From: Aporrectodea caliginosa
Lineage: Eukaryota > Annelida > Clitellata > Crassiclitellata > Lumbricidae
Assembly: GCA_020284085.1 (NCBI GenBank)
Contig: JACEVL010000281.1
Location: 122,501-186,500 of the forward strand
DNA: 64,000 nucleotides
Direction of reading: 5' to 3'
Shown one piece after another: positions 10,700 through 22,451 of this stretch. The notes beneath the pieces are model-generated. The model did no database searches, was not told where the DNA came from, and saw nothing but the letters and a program-made list of their open reading frames with translations. Position numbers and translations under genes: made by a program. Position 1 is the stretch's first letter; each line of letters starts with the position of its first letter.

Positions 10700-12035
10700 C
10701 AGTGACGGGCAAAATACTTTTCAAAAGTATTTTGAAAATACAAAATACATAGCCTACTTTTCGAAAGTATATTCAAAATACGTTTACAAAATTATTTTCA
10801 AAATACAAAATAAAATAGGGCCTACGTTTCAAAATTATTTTGAAAATAATTTTGCAAAGTACATTTTAAAAGTATTCTGAAATGCTTTTGAAAATACTTT
10901 GAAATTTGTTTTTCAACGAGTCATGACTTGTCTGAGCAAGTACGCACTTCATAAACGTTCAGTAGGCAATAGGCCCTACTTCTACTGTAGAAATTAAGCC
11001 ATTCACTGACTGAACAAACCGCTTCTCCTTCTAGATGCCTTCTGTGATAAGCCTGCATATTTTACAAGTGTAGGCCCTACTTTTAAATTAGGCCCCTATT
11101 TAAATATTAATATAATGATATAAATACATAACTAATAAAAGAATTCTGAATCTCTCGTCGAGATTTTACATCATAGGGGTTTGCAAGACGCCGGAAACGA
11201 CTCGTGCCACCTGGGTGACCCCAGAGGCGAAGACCCCTCTGAGGTCTCAGGCGAAGGGTTGCATGGGGTTTCGTATATTATAAGAAATTTAACATTAGGA
11301 AGTATGTATCAGTTGTTGTTATAATTATGCCAAATGCCTATCTCGAAGACAGACTGACGGAGAGTAGGTAGATTATAGTTTGCAATTTTACTGAAAGTTT
11401 GCTGGTTTCAAGGATGGCAATTTACTAAAATGTGAGCATGCAATAAAGTTGACGGGTCCTATCTTTAAGCTTACGGTACACGAGGATCTTGAACACAGAG
11501 CAAAATGTTTTTGATATTTTAAATGTAGGCCTAAATGTTTTTCATAAAAATCGATGCCTCATGCGGAGACATTATTTTGTCAATTTTGACTGCGTACCTC
11601 GTTGTATAAACACTACCGGTACTACAACAGATTTGCGCATCTGCAGTCCTGATAATTATAGACTGAAGCATTGATAACATATAGGCCTATATCCTAAATC
11701 CCGATACCAAAAACTCACAAGTAGGCCTACTTGGTATCACCAGAAGATTACTAATCTTTCGAAACATCTTAAGCCTTATAACATTAAAATAATAATTTGG
11801 CAGATGGTCTGTAATATTTACTTCTGAAAAGTGCTTTAGAGAGAAGTAGGGCTACTTTGGAAAAGTAGGCCTATTTTGAATTCTCTAAAATATGCCCAAC
11901 TTTTTCAAACAATTTTGCAAATTACTCTTACAAAATACTTTTCAAAAGTATATTTTGAAAATACAAATTAAAATATTTTATATTTTGAAAATAGAAAGCT
12001 AATTTCAAAATAAGCTACTATTGCGGCCATCACTG
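10700..12035. mobile_element. Non-autonomous hAT-like element, 1.3 kb
   Basis: The left end CAGTGACGGGCAAAATA and right end GCGGCCATCACTG are imperfect inverted repeats of the CAGTGATGGGC type common to hAT elements. Flanking octamers AAAAGGCG (10692-10699) and AAAAAGCA (12036-12043) agree at six of eight bases, consistent with an old 8-bp target duplication. Both subterminal regions carry many AAAATACTTTTCAAAAGTAT-like palindromes, the usual transposase-binding type of repeat. No transposase frame remains. The TSD is degraded, so borders are good but not certain. Confidence 0.7.
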
Positions 12036-12194
12036 AAAAAGCATCGCCCATTGTCCATTAGTGCGTCCAGCTACATAAAATAAGCGTACGCATACGTATA
12101 CATACCTTGAGTTACTGTAGCGATCAGATGCCGTGGAATGCTATAGGGTGTTTGATGTGGCGGAACCTTTATAGGGGCTAGGTAAATGACAAGT

Positions 12195-12345
12195 GCTTGG
12201 TTGCTATGGCAACGACACCGAGCGAAAGTGACGTTCGGCATTGTGACGTCTTCATATCAATTGCTAAACTGCATGACGGGTAAAGTGGTCGATTGTTTGG
12301 GGAAGTTTATTTCTCTCGTTCGTCGTTCTTCGGGCCAGCTTCGAG
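12195..12345. promoter_or_regulatory. Orphan promoter-like patch: RFX X-box plus CRE-like sites
   Basis: GTTGCTATGGCAAC at 12200-12213 is a perfect palindromic X-box, the site bound by RFX factors that drive ciliary genes. GTGACGTTCG and TTGTGACGTCTTC (CRE-type sites) follow within 50 bases, in a CpG-richer patch that reaches to about 12345. No coding exon was recognised on either side. Confidence 0.5.
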
Positions 12346-12761
12346 TGTCCAAGCGCTAAACATCCGAAAGATAGCCACAGTCCAATCCGTCCATTATCGT
12401 GCTTAGTTTCAGAAATTATCGCTCATGTGAGCGCTTAGATTCCCTAACGATGAAACCACACTGAGTTAGGTAAGAAATGAGTCGTTGACAAAGGTAGGTT
12501 GCACTGAGAAAATAGTAAGCAAATATAAAGGGTTTTGTAGCAAAACGTTTACTAAGTTTAGAGGACTTAACTAAAACGTGACCAATGAAATTAAAACTAA
12601 TTGCACGTTGACATAAATTAAAATCAAACACAATCTCCTGTTGATTTAATTTCGGCCGTAAAGGAAATGGGGCTCAATTTGTAGGCCTAATCCGACAATA
12701 AAAGACCTTGCTTTAATCTCGAATACTAACCCTATCAATGACTCTTGGCCCTATTACGATC
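12346..12761. other. No gene seen
   Basis: AT-rich sequence downstream of the X-box patch. A minus-strand open frame at 12416-12631 shows no domain or signal. If the patch is a promoter, an untranslated first exon could lie here. Confidence 0.35.
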
Positions 12762-13090
12762 CAGGGACGGATTTAGGGCCGTGGGGGCTATGGGTGCCCA
12801 ATATGGTGGGGCTCTTTTGTGCAGCGGATATTTGCCTTTGTTGATGCGCATTCTCCGATTGGGACAACCCTATACCTCAAAATTACGATTATTTAGTACA
12901 GTGGTCATTCAGCAGCCTACCACTCAGATCTAGTCACTAGTCACTCTTAGTCTCTTAGAATCTCTTCCATAGTCAGATGACACACGCAATGAAGGGACAC
13001 AAAAAATAAAATTGCAACTGGCGGGGCCTTAACTGGTGGGGCCCTGGGCTGGCGCCCATGTAGACCGGCCATACTTAAATCCGGTCTCTA
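12762..13090. mobile_element. hAT-like remnant
   Basis: The left end CAGGGACGGATTTAGGG and right end TTAAATCCGGTCTCTA are loosely inverted. The body holds GTGGGGGC/GTGGGGCC stretches typical of hAT MITEs. I found no matching 8-bp flanks. Confidence 0.35.
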
Positions 13091-13595
13091 TACTTAATAG
13101 AACTCCATTTAATGCGATTGTCTTGTTTCAACGGATTCAGATCGCATAGAATGCGAAGCGAAAATATATCGAATTATGCGCTAGAGGGTCGGGTCCGTTC
13201 TTGTAGCATCGACATTATTCACTCTCAGAACTCAAGTAGGCCTACGCCTCGCAAAGTATATAGGAATTAACGTATGCACGACCGTAAAATGTAGGTGTTT
13301 TAATAGTTAAAAATGCGTGACTAAACTGTTGAGTAGATAGAGTTTCGACTTTGGAGGCGAAATAAAATACGAACCAACTACCAATGCCAGTAGGCCTACA
13401 CATTCCATATGCGTTTAGTACCCGACAGTTTCGACAGCTGCATGGTTCTTTATAAAATCCAAAGTGCAAGATCGTCAAAAGCGATCCTCAAAGAAATATC
13501 ATAAGCAATAATTAAAGCATGCGCACTTATCAATGCTAATAGGTCTGTCAGGAAACAGATTTCGAAACAACGGGTCAGTGCTCTCACTGCTCTGG

Positions 13596-13740
13596 CAGGA
13601 GCGTAGCCAGACTTAAATTCAAGAGGAGGCAACTTGGCAAAATTCTGGTTATTGGGGTCATTGGTCAATAAAAGTTCCAGTATATAAAAAAGCAAGAGGA
13701 AGCAACTCCCTCCTCGTGCCTCCATGTAGCTACGCCTATG
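13596..13740. mobile_element. Short MITE, copy 1 (AGGAGGCAACT family)
   Basis: Starts CAGGAGCGTAGCCAG and ends GTAGCTACGCCTATG, with inner arms AAGAGGAGGCAACT and CAAGAGGAAGCAACTCC. It aligns over its whole length with the copy at 22452-22607 in the same orientation. The flanks (TGCTCTGG left, AATATTAG right) do not form a duplication. Confidence 0.65.
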
Positions 13741-13889
13741 AATATTAGTAGTTCTATACATGCAGTAAAAGTAGCCTAACTGACGCAATCAGCTGTGCCA
13801 ATGGCTGTTTTTCAATGTGTTTGGTCCAGCAAAACAGGCACCGCGGGAAGTGACAGCGTTTTATGGGACATGGTAGACTGTTGCTTAGA

Positions 13890-14048
13890 GTGCTGGCCTT
13901 GTACGCGGAGAGGCCGGGAGAGCACAGGTTGGAGCCTCCCCTGAGATAATTACTGTGTATGGCGGGCCTTGAGCAAGCTCTTCACTCACAATTGCTCAGC
14001 GCCATCAATTGAAATGGTAATTTTATGGTGGTGCTAAATAAATGCATT

Positions 14049-14101
<53 letters not shown>

Positions 14102-14170
14102 AATAATAATAATAATCATAATAATAATAACAATAATAATAGTAATAGTAATAGTAATAGTAATAATAAA
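13890..14170. repeat. SINE 3' end running into (ATG)n/(ATA)n microsatellite
   Basis: TCAGCGCCATCAATTGAAAT with GTGCTAAATAAATGCATT at 13990-14047 resembles the 3' end of the tRNA-headed SINEs. It is followed directly by about 18 ATG triplets (to 14100), then AATAAT and AGTAAT runs. The poly-Asp, poly-Met and poly-Ile open frames here are repeat artefacts. Confidence 0.75.
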
Positions 14171-14284
14171 TGTGTCTTTGTTTATTGCACTTATTACGGC
14201 CACAAGGGCGGTAGGCCTAAATCTGAATCAAACACCAAAGTGTTCGCGAACAAGTTGTTCAGCGTCTCCACGCGAAGTCTTGAC

Positions 14285-15942
14285 CAGAGAACGAGTATGC
14301 GCATATTACGAATATTAAGATTTTTATAAATTGACGAATATTGACGAATATTAAAACTGCCCAACGAATATTAAGAATGTTAATTTTTTAGTTCTTTTAG
14401 TTCTTAATTATTCAAAATCCGGGATTAATTTTTTTAAATCATTGCCAAAAATATGCATAAGAACAGTCACATATTACAATTAGCCTACTCAGCCAAGTAC
14501 AAACCTATATGGTGGGTAAAATCGTACTTGACATATATTGAGCGGCGTAGCTTCATGTAGGTATTTGGCGCCAATACCAGCCATTTGAAACTAATGACTA
14601 TGACTCAGGTTCCATCCCCTATCCGTCCAAGATTCCTTCACTGAGTGGAAGAATCTTGCTAGTTGCTATCCGTCAACTGGCCGGGCAAGCTCAATTAACG
14701 GCTTAACGCATCATTGATATGCTGGCGTAAACAACATATATCTTCAAATAATATAGAATTACTGGTGCAGGGATTTCAGATTAAAAGAGAGAGACAGAGA
14801 GAGGGAGGGAGGGGCAAGATTTGGGTAGTTGGGTAGGCAGGGGCGTCCATCCCCCCTTAAGCCTATGAAGCATTCCCCCCTAGTGTCATCAGATTGCCCC
14901 CCCGACGACTGCCCCAGACGATTGGTGTACTGTAATAAATAAAATTTGAAGGCTTGTACAGAGCCTGAAAGTTGCCATATTAAAGGTAATAGCTTAACAT
15001 AACAAGTTTTCAATCCTGTTGACAGATGTGTCTTTATTTGCTCGTTGTCATCGTCACTGCCTGTGCCTGCATCATCTATAGGTGAATCAGTTCTAGTTTT
15101 CCATCGTCTGGAATCCAGTCATTTTAGAGGTACAATGTCTTGCATGGCGCGATATGCATGTCGAAACTCCTGGAGATCAGTTTTCACTATCTGTGGCCTG
15201 TGGGTCTAGGTCGTAGAAGTTACACAGGTTAGTTACATGCACTGTCTGTCGGTACGCTATCCTCTTTCTTGGCGTAAAATGTTCCATTTCTTTAAAAATA
15301 CCTAGCATGTCATCATGGAAACGGCCCTGTATTTGACAAGCAACCGTATATCCAATGTTGCATGGTAAATGATAGTGGTCTGTGCTACAGTACTGAGCAC
15401 CACATTTTACAATCACTTCTCAGTTTTCTGGTCACGTTGCCTAAGTGCATGGTCGTCTTGCTCGATGAACCGGAAAGTTCGCATAAACATCGTGGGTCGT
15501 TGCAAATCGTTGTAATTGTGTAACTAGGGACAGCCATGGATGTTCATCTTCTCTGATCAGTTTCAGTTTCTGACTGCACTGACGTATCACATCAAATTAA
15601 AAACCAATCAAGTAATTTCTGAGATGGAAAAAACTGAACAGACGTTTAATGTACTAAAAAAATTCTTCCCCCCTGAAAAGGCTATGAAGATTTCTGCTTC
15701 ATTCCCCCCATTCGATGGACGCCCCTGTGGGTAGGAACTGGGAAGCCTCAGCTTCTAAGTAGCTGAGCACTAAGTATAGTACCGCAAAACCACCGCACAC
15801 GTTCTTAATTAGTAGTCTTAAACAAAGCAGAAACAGTGACGTCATCAACGAATATTTACGAATATTTACGAATATTAAAAAACCTAATATTCACGAATAT
15901 TTACAAATATTAAAGCCTGAAGTCACGAATTCTCGTTCTATG
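14285..15942. mobile_element. Non-autonomous hAT-like element, 1.66 kb, host of a nested hAT
   Basis: The left end CAGAGAACGAG (14285) and right end CTCGTTCTATG (15942) are inverted apart from one base. Both sides carry the exact octamer GTCTTGAC (14277-14284 and 15943-15950), the 8-bp target duplication of hAT elements. Subterminal ACGAATATTAA repeats stand at both ends (14310-14380 and 15845-15910). The middle is interrupted by a second element at 14838-15727. No transposase is encoded. Confidence 0.85.
14838..15727. mobile_element. Nested non-autonomous hAT-like element, 890 bp
   Basis: The left end CAGGGGCGTCCATC and right end GATGGACGCCCCTG are perfect inverted repeats. TGGGTAGG flanks both sides exactly (14830-14837 and 15728-15735). 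C-rich subterminal repeats (CATTCCCCCC next to GAAG) appear at both ends. It lies wholly inside the older element at 14285-15942. The small minus-strand frame at 15177-15416 has no recognisable transposase motif. Confidence 0.88.
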
Positions 15943-15950
15943 GTCTTGAC

Positions 15951-16925
15951 AACAGCTCGAACTTGCAATCGTTAGATTATGCGCAGATCTATAGGAATAT
16001 ATATTCACTGCTGTCAGCTATAAATTCGTTGGCTAATTCAGTAATACATTAATATACTTTCTATGACTGTAGATGGCCAGTTGGACTTGCGTTGCATGAT
16101 GCAGTTTAAAGAAGAAACTAATAGCCTATACTAGCAAATGGTTAATAGTACAAATACTTGTACAGAAAAATTATTGTAAGACCGATGCAGTTTTACAATA
16201 ATTTTTCTGTATAAGGACTGGCGTTTAAAGGGCACAGACAATCTAGAAGTTTTACAAATAAAGGTAACTATTTGACTTGTCTGGATTATTTTGCTTGAAT
16301 TTTATCCATTCTTGGACCATATAAAGAATTTCGCGAATTGTGGGAACGATGTTTTGCAACTTAAACTTTCTCTTCTATTTCTATTACGCTGTCTGTGACG
16401 AGTGGTCAAAAGAGTAACACCGATTCAGTTTCACATAATTAATTTTTCAAGCATTTTTAATATTATATAACATAGCATTGTTGCATTGTATTGCAACAAA
16501 CGAGTACTGTTACAGTACGCTTATCGCATTTTTTTAAAGCTAAAATCAAATAACTTCAAATTCCTTGAAAATAGCTTCTATAACTAATCCTAAGTAGTGT
16601 CAATAACACTCGCAAAAACGGCTTCAAGTTCAACTTCGTGGGTTTTTGCACGTGATAGGTTACACACCACCAGAGTCTCAGACTCGGTCTACAAGCTGAG
16701 AAGGGCCCCAAAATATTTGCGCCTAGGGAACGGTTTTCTGTAAAAGAGCCTCTGTTGAGCGATGGTGGTCATTCTGAGGAGGAAGTCCGTGCGAACGGAG
16801 AACCCCAAAAATATACAGCGACGAGGTAGGCCTACAAGAGGAGAGGGCCCCTCGAGGTGGGAATGCATGCCAAGGTCACAACTGAGTAGGCTATTACTCC
16901 GAGGATCCGAATCTTGTCAACCCCT
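15951..16925. other. No gene seen; one perfect hairpin
   Basis: AT-rich sequence with the 19-bp hairpin at 16161-16211. A GC-richer patch at 16680-16870 contains GAGGAGGAAGTCCGTGCG. No exon or element end was recognised. Confidence 0.4.
16161..16211. repeat. Perfect 19-bp inverted repeat (hairpin)
   Basis: Arms TACAGAAAAATTATTGTAA (16161-16179) and its exact complement (16193-16211) surround a 13-base loop. A transcript would form a small stable hairpin. Confidence 0.85.
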
Positions 16926-17103
16926 CTGCACCCTCTAATATCGAATACATTCAGCTTTTAGATCTCAGTAAATATTAAGTCTAAAATGACATCTCTGCCT
17001 AAATGACAAGGTATAGGCATTCATTAATATATGTATTCACCCACACATGGACCCACCTATGGACCCGCATCTACTCCATCCGCCCACTAAGTTATTCATA
17101 CAT

Positions 17104-17466
17104 TCATTCGTTCAATCATCCATCCATCCATCCATCCATCCATCCATCCATCCATCCATCCATCCATCCATCCATCCATCCATCCATCCATCCATCCATC
17201 CATCCATCCATCCATCCATCCATCCCACACCCATCAACCCATCAAGTCATTCATTCATTCATTCATTCATTCATTCATTCATTCATTCATTCATTCATCC
17301 ATTCATCGATCCACACAACAACCAACTGGTTTCTCTGTCCGTGTATCCAGCCATCATCCCTCCCTCCTTCCCTCCCTCCCTCCTTCCCTCCCTCCCTCCC
17401 TCCCTTCCTCCCTCCCTCCCTCCCTCCCTCTCCCTCCCTCCCTCCCTCCCTCCCTCCCTCTATGCG
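17104..17466. repeat. Compound microsatellite (ATCC)n, (ATTC)n, (CCCT)n
   Basis: Successive tetramer arrays: CATC/CCAT to 17226, CATT to about 17300, then CCCT/TCCC at 17357-17463. Degenerate ATCC copies continue to about 17800. The long Ser-His-Pro-Ile frames over this block are repeat artefacts. Confidence 0.95.
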
Positions 17467-17816
17467 TCCATCCATCATCCATTCCTCCATTCATCAATTC
17501 ATCCATTTGTCCATCGAAGCAACCTGAGAGAAACCCTATCTGAACATCCAAACCTTACCCAAAGAGAAAGTGAACCGAAGCTCCATCCATCCAACCACCA
17601 TCCACGCACCAATCCATTCATCTATCCGTCTATCCATTCACCAAACAGCAAGAGCCACGCGCCAGACCATCAGCCATTCATCCATTCATCCACTCATCCA
17701 TCCTTCCATCTACCCATCTATCAAGCCATTCATTCATTTATTCATTCATCCATCCTCACACTCTTTCACCTATCAAGTCATTCATTCATCCACCTACCCA
17801 CCCCGTATGAAGACTG

Positions 17817-18275
17817 AAGTCCTACCAAGAGAAAATCCTTGGGCTGTGCTGCTATGTTACCGTGAAGGCTACTCCACTGAAACTGCTCTTGCCTTAACGC
17901 TTTCAACAGCTTCTCATCTATATGATACCTTAAATGCATGCCTCTCAGTATGCCTGGACCTTAGTGCTGCTCTTGACACTGTCGACCACCACCTACCCTC
18001 TTATCTTCGTCCGTTGTTCACGCCTCACGGTCCAACCACTTCGCTCAACCTGCTACTCTTCCGCCCTAACACATTTCTGCCCTTCCATCACCTCATCACT
18101 AAAATTTGCAAATCACTCCGTGGCACCGTCATGGGCTCTCGTGCATTCCATGTTGCTGCCCCCAAGGAATGGAATCGAATGCCAGTGTTTACCTGTTGCT
18201 CAATCTCCTTTTCTTCTTTCAAGAAACGCGTCAAAACTCACTATTGTTCATTGGCCTTCAAACATATGGATATCT
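17817..18275 (+). pseudogene. L2/CR1-like LINE remnant, internally deleted
   Basis: A plus-strand frame reads YREGYSTETALALTLSTA, then LDLSAALDTVDHHLPSY (reverse-transcriptase blocks), and jumps to SRAFHVAAPKEWNRMPV, the C-terminal block normally several hundred residues further on. The core between the two parts has been lost. Confidence 0.7.
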
Positions 18276-18353
18276 AACTACTCTTCACCTGGTAACTCAC
18301 TATCCGCCTCAAATTGGCATTTCTGTGTGACTTTGCGCACGTTTAAGGTGTTT

Positions 18354-18545
<192 letters not shown>

Positions 18546-19480
18546 GGGCATAAAACGCATCAAGTGTGGAAATCTAGGGATAGGGCAATCAGGAGAGAAA
18601 CGCCAAACTGTCAGGCGACGTAGGTGTAAAGTGTAAACTGCTATCAATATCTATAGTTACATCATACAACTAAACTGAAACCAAAGCCCTCGATGCCTGG
18701 GTGAAATTTGAGGGGCCTGGGATAAAGTTGGTAGGCGCGAAGCTTGCATCATACTCACAACCCTTGACAAGACAAAGTTGAGTCACCGATTGGGGTTCGG
18801 GGCACATCTACAATCTAAATGATCTAAACGTATACAGAGTGACGGTTTTGGCATGAGGGTGGGCTGAACCTCTAACACCCCAGTGTCACGGGACACCCCG
18901 AAGCGTTAAACCTTTGGGCCGTTTGCGTTTTATGCCAAGCATTCGAACATAACAGCATAGCATTAAGAATTTCTATTTCGGGTCATTCTAGGGTTTGGAT
19001 TTTCAGGTTGGGTTTCAATCTTTTGGTAGGACTTCAATCTTCATATAGGGTGGGTGCACGTGGTGGATGAATGAATGACTTCATAGGTGAATGGGTGTAA
19101 GGATTGATGGTTGGATGAATAAATGACCGAAAAACTTGGTGGGTGGATGAATGTAAGGATGGATGAGTGGATGAACGATGAATGGCTGGATAGTCTGACG
19201 GATGGCTGCACTGCTGTTTGGTGGATGGAGACAGACCGATGGATGAATCGATGGATGGAGGGGTGGATGGAGAGCGTCAGTTCACTCTCAATCTTTGGGC
19301 AAGGTTTAGACGTTCAGATAAGGTCTCAATCTCAGGTTACTTCGATAGACAAAATGGATGAATCAATGAATGGAGGGATGGAGGGACGCATAGATGGATG
19401 GATACACGGACCAGTTGGTTGGTGTGTGGATGGATGAATGAACGAAAGAATGACTTGATGGATGGATGGTTTCATTCATA
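18546..19480. other. No gene seen; degenerate ATGG-rich sequence
   Basis: 18546-19050 has no recognisable feature. 19060-19470 is rich in GGATGGATGAATGA-like tetramer repeats that have drifted. The open frame across it is composed of repeat units. Confidence 0.5.
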
Positions 19481-19489
19481 CATTCATTT

Positions 19490-19720
19490 CAAGAACTAAC
19501 CATAGCACCCCTTCAGGAAACCTACTCAGAGGCGCTCTCAGCCCAACCAAGGCAATAAAGACTAGACTTGAGCAAGTTGTAAAACAGATCTACTGGACCT
19601 TGGCATGCAGCAAGCACACCTCTAAAGGGAGTCCATTCCAAATGGAGGGTCCAACAATTGAGAAGGCTATGCGCTGCCTAATTGAGGAGTGAGCCCGAGG
19701 GACTAAAAGCTCTCCCCCAG
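19490..19720 (-). pseudogene. L2/CR1-like LINE, 3'-terminal fragment
   Basis: On the minus strand the C-terminal LINE block (NCWTLHLEWTPF, a decayed VGPSxWNxLP) is followed by GAGCGCCTCTGAGTAGGTTT and a GGGGTGCTATGG terminus. An ATGA-like tail lies just beyond. Confidence 0.65.
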
Positions 19721-19759
19721 CAGAAGATCGGCCAACAATGTCAGAGACTGGGCGGCAAA

Positions 19760-19830
19760 ACAGGTATTACGATTACAAATAACCAGATTACGATTACGAA
19801 TAACCAATCGCTCATTGGAGATTTGCTCTT
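19760..19830 (+). mobile_element. SINE tail remnant, (ATTACG)n
   Basis: Repeated ATTACGATTACAAATAACC units match the tail of the family-B SINEs. No body is recognisable. Confidence 0.4.
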
Positions 19831-20935
19831 CAGAATAGAAAATGTGTTGACATGAGCTCCTGTTGTAATTTCATATGAAGGCGGGATCTGGTTGCTCGGA
19901 ACACTTCACAGAGCGAGCATGACATCACTGGAAAACTTGGCCTCAAGTGAACTTCGTTTCCTGAACGTCAATCATCAACTTGTGAAGTGTCCAGAAGCTC
20001 TGTGGAGTCGTTGAATTTGCTCTGACTAAGCTGACTGCAATTGGAAACAATGACAAACCGATATAATTATATTTTTGAGTCAGCAAAAAACTGCAATATT
20101 ATTAATTTACAGTGTATATGGTCTGCGATAAATTGTAGGCTACTGTGATAATATTAAAGAAAATAATCATGGAAATAAACAACCATAATTATTGTTATGT
20201 CTAGCTTTTCTGACAACATTTAGCAAATACCAAATTATCAGACTTAACTTCGACTTGCATCAAGTGAAAAAATAAAACATAAAAACAATGTGAAGATTTG
20301 GTTATCTGTAAGTAGGCTATAATATTATAATCTTTTTAACAGAAATTCCATAGGCCTACCTGGCTATTGTTCAGGTCTTAGACAGTAGAAGTTAGACTGC
20401 ACTGGAGCACAGTATGTGGGCATCCTTGCACGACTTGACTTTGGATGCGATATAGTTGCAGACTGGTACATCGGCCATAGCCAGGCCTAGCTGTAGCCTA
20501 ACTGTAGTTGGTCTTTGTGAAGATGAAGCAGGTGTCACCTAAATCAATAGCATGTCATCAATTTCATCTTCAACCAATGTTTGCATTGACATGGCATCTA
20601 CTAATAAAGAAATCTCAGATCCTCTGACCGGCTTGACCTGTTTGTTCCCCGGGTTAGGATTTGTTATCCTACGTTGCATGAACTCAACCCTCTAAAGAAT
20701 ACTGTTGTAAGCCGCTTAAAGTCTAAATTTTAGGGCCGGTTAATCAAGCGTATAAAATCGAATCACATACATCTGAAAATTCATCTTCGTTCTTCCACTT
20801 CAAACATCTTCAGAACCTACTCTAATTCTTCTTCGGGTATTTTTCAACTTGTTTCGGAATGATTTCTTAAATTAAATAAGTTAAAGCAACGCCCTGCATT
20901 GTCGCTACGAGGCGCTCTCTTATGAGAAATGGTCA
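19831..20935. other. No gene seen
   Basis: AT-rich sequence without recognised exons, RNA genes or element ends. Confidence 0.4.
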
Positions 20936-21135
20936 AATTATACTATGACGTCATAATGCGCTTAATTGAAGTTCATTCTTATTATTTTGTCTACATAAAA
21001 ATCATCTATGCATGGACTTCTGTATAATAGCTAGCAATTATTAAGACGTCTATGGTCCATGTTCCATAATATATGACGTCAATTTAGAGAAATCTGCAAG
21101 AATGGGTCTATTACGTCTATGAAAATGACGTCATA
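20936..21135. promoter_or_regulatory. Cluster of CRE-like sites
   Basis: ATGACGTCATAATGC occurs at about 20944 and again at about 21125, with TATGACGTCAATT at about 21073 and AGACGTCT at about 21042. Two more (TACGTCAT, TGACGTCAA) are at about 22300-22320. CREB/ATF sites of this density are unusual in AT-rich spacer. No gene start can be tied to them, and a repeat could carry them. Confidence 0.35.
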
Positions 21136-21548
21136 ATGCCTATACACGAAAACAGGAGATTAGACACAGACATGCAAACAACGGAAAAGAGTCCCTCTAA
21201 CAGTCTAACTATGTCTTCGTCTGGCTGTTTGTGTTTCTGTTTTTCTCTCGGTGGTCAACTTGTCTCTCTAGTCTGCCGACGGCCATTCGGTCTGTTGCTA
21301 TGGTTTCGAAACTTTCGACTGCAGGCTATGTTTGTCTCTCTGTCATCTTCAAAATTTAACCTTGATAAGGCGATTTGATACTGTTATGTAAAACGGTCCT
21401 GAATGGTTGGCTATACTTTCAAAAAGCGCTATACAAATATTTAACAAGCCAAAATCATGAACAACAGATGCAGTAAAAGAAGGGAATGCACGCCATAAAA
21501 TTTTATTACTTTTATGCAATAGGCCTACTTATTTTTCTCACTAACTTT

Positions 21549-21932
21549 GGTAATCCTGGCAACGGCGGTCCCAAATTATGAAATGAAAGAAATCAACAGA
21601 GGCCGCTTTCTTGTAGTTTCGCTAAAACGTGCTATATATTCTCAGGAATCCAGCTTCTAATTACTGAAAACATTATTTTCATCCAGCTTCTATTGAATGG
21701 AAACTTAGTTTCATCCATGCAACCAGCTTGGTATCCAGCTTCTATTTACGGGGAAAATTATTTCGATCAATCCAGCTTCTATTTCAACACAGGAATGTTT
21801 TCATCAATCCCACTTCCATTTAGGGAAACAGTTCTTTTCATCAATCCAGCTTGCATTTTAAAGTGACAATATCAAATAACTTTGTAGACTTCTTTCATTT
21901 CATAATTTGGGACCGCCGTTGCCAGGATTACC
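21549..21932. mobile_element. TIR element with minisatellite core, copy 1
   Basis: Perfect 43-bp terminal inverted repeats (21549-21591 and 21890-21932) start GGTAATCCTGGCAACGGCGG. Exact octamers CTAACTTT flank both ends (21541-21548, 21933-21940). The interior is a tandem array of about 38 bp around CAATCCAGCTTCTATT, about six units. It is non-coding and too short for a transposase. The 8-bp duplication fits hAT, P or Merlin-like superfamilies; the GG terminus is not typical of hAT. Related copies are at 31873 (in the PEX19 intron) and 35872. Confidence 0.9.
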
Positions 21933-22451
21933 CTAACTTTCATACTTAGGCTAGTTCTTAGGATACTTGCATCAGTATAATTTCATGTTTTACCATACTT
22001 CCTTACTTAATTACCGATTGTTTTCGGTCGTTGAAATGACGATGAACAAATGTTTGTCATACGTTACGAGTAATTTCTTTTCCACTTTGAGGATCGGCTG
22101 CCGCTCAGTTCGGAACTGTTCGGAACTGTTCCTCGTCATCTTCTCCAACATCTGCGTCTTGTTTTGTAGCATTTTCATCGTCCCCCCCCCCGTCTTTTGG
22201 ATATCTTTCTTCTTCTCCTGTATCGCCTTCTTCGATGTCTGCTCCCTCCGACAGAAACTAATGGAATGTGGCCGAAACATTATAGAACAAAGGAAAATTA
22301 CGTCATTTTGCGATGACGTCAATAAGAGAAAATAAGCTGAGACAGAGAGGGGTGTTATTATATAGAAATATTTCTATATGTCGAGTATTTAATAAACGTA
22401 CAGTATTTAAATAACCGTGCTGCTTAATATGCAGTATTTCATACTACACGA

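Noticed and set aside
17003..17817. Long Ser/His/Pro/Ile open frames (174 and 256 codons)
   Set aside because: Direct translation of ATCC, ATTC and CCCT tetramers; no non-repetitive domain.
22011..22335. Overlapping frames (+122 and -103 codons), the minus one Lys-rich and coiled-coil-like
   Set aside because: No start context, splice sites or recognisable domain; frames open on both strands suggest composition bias.
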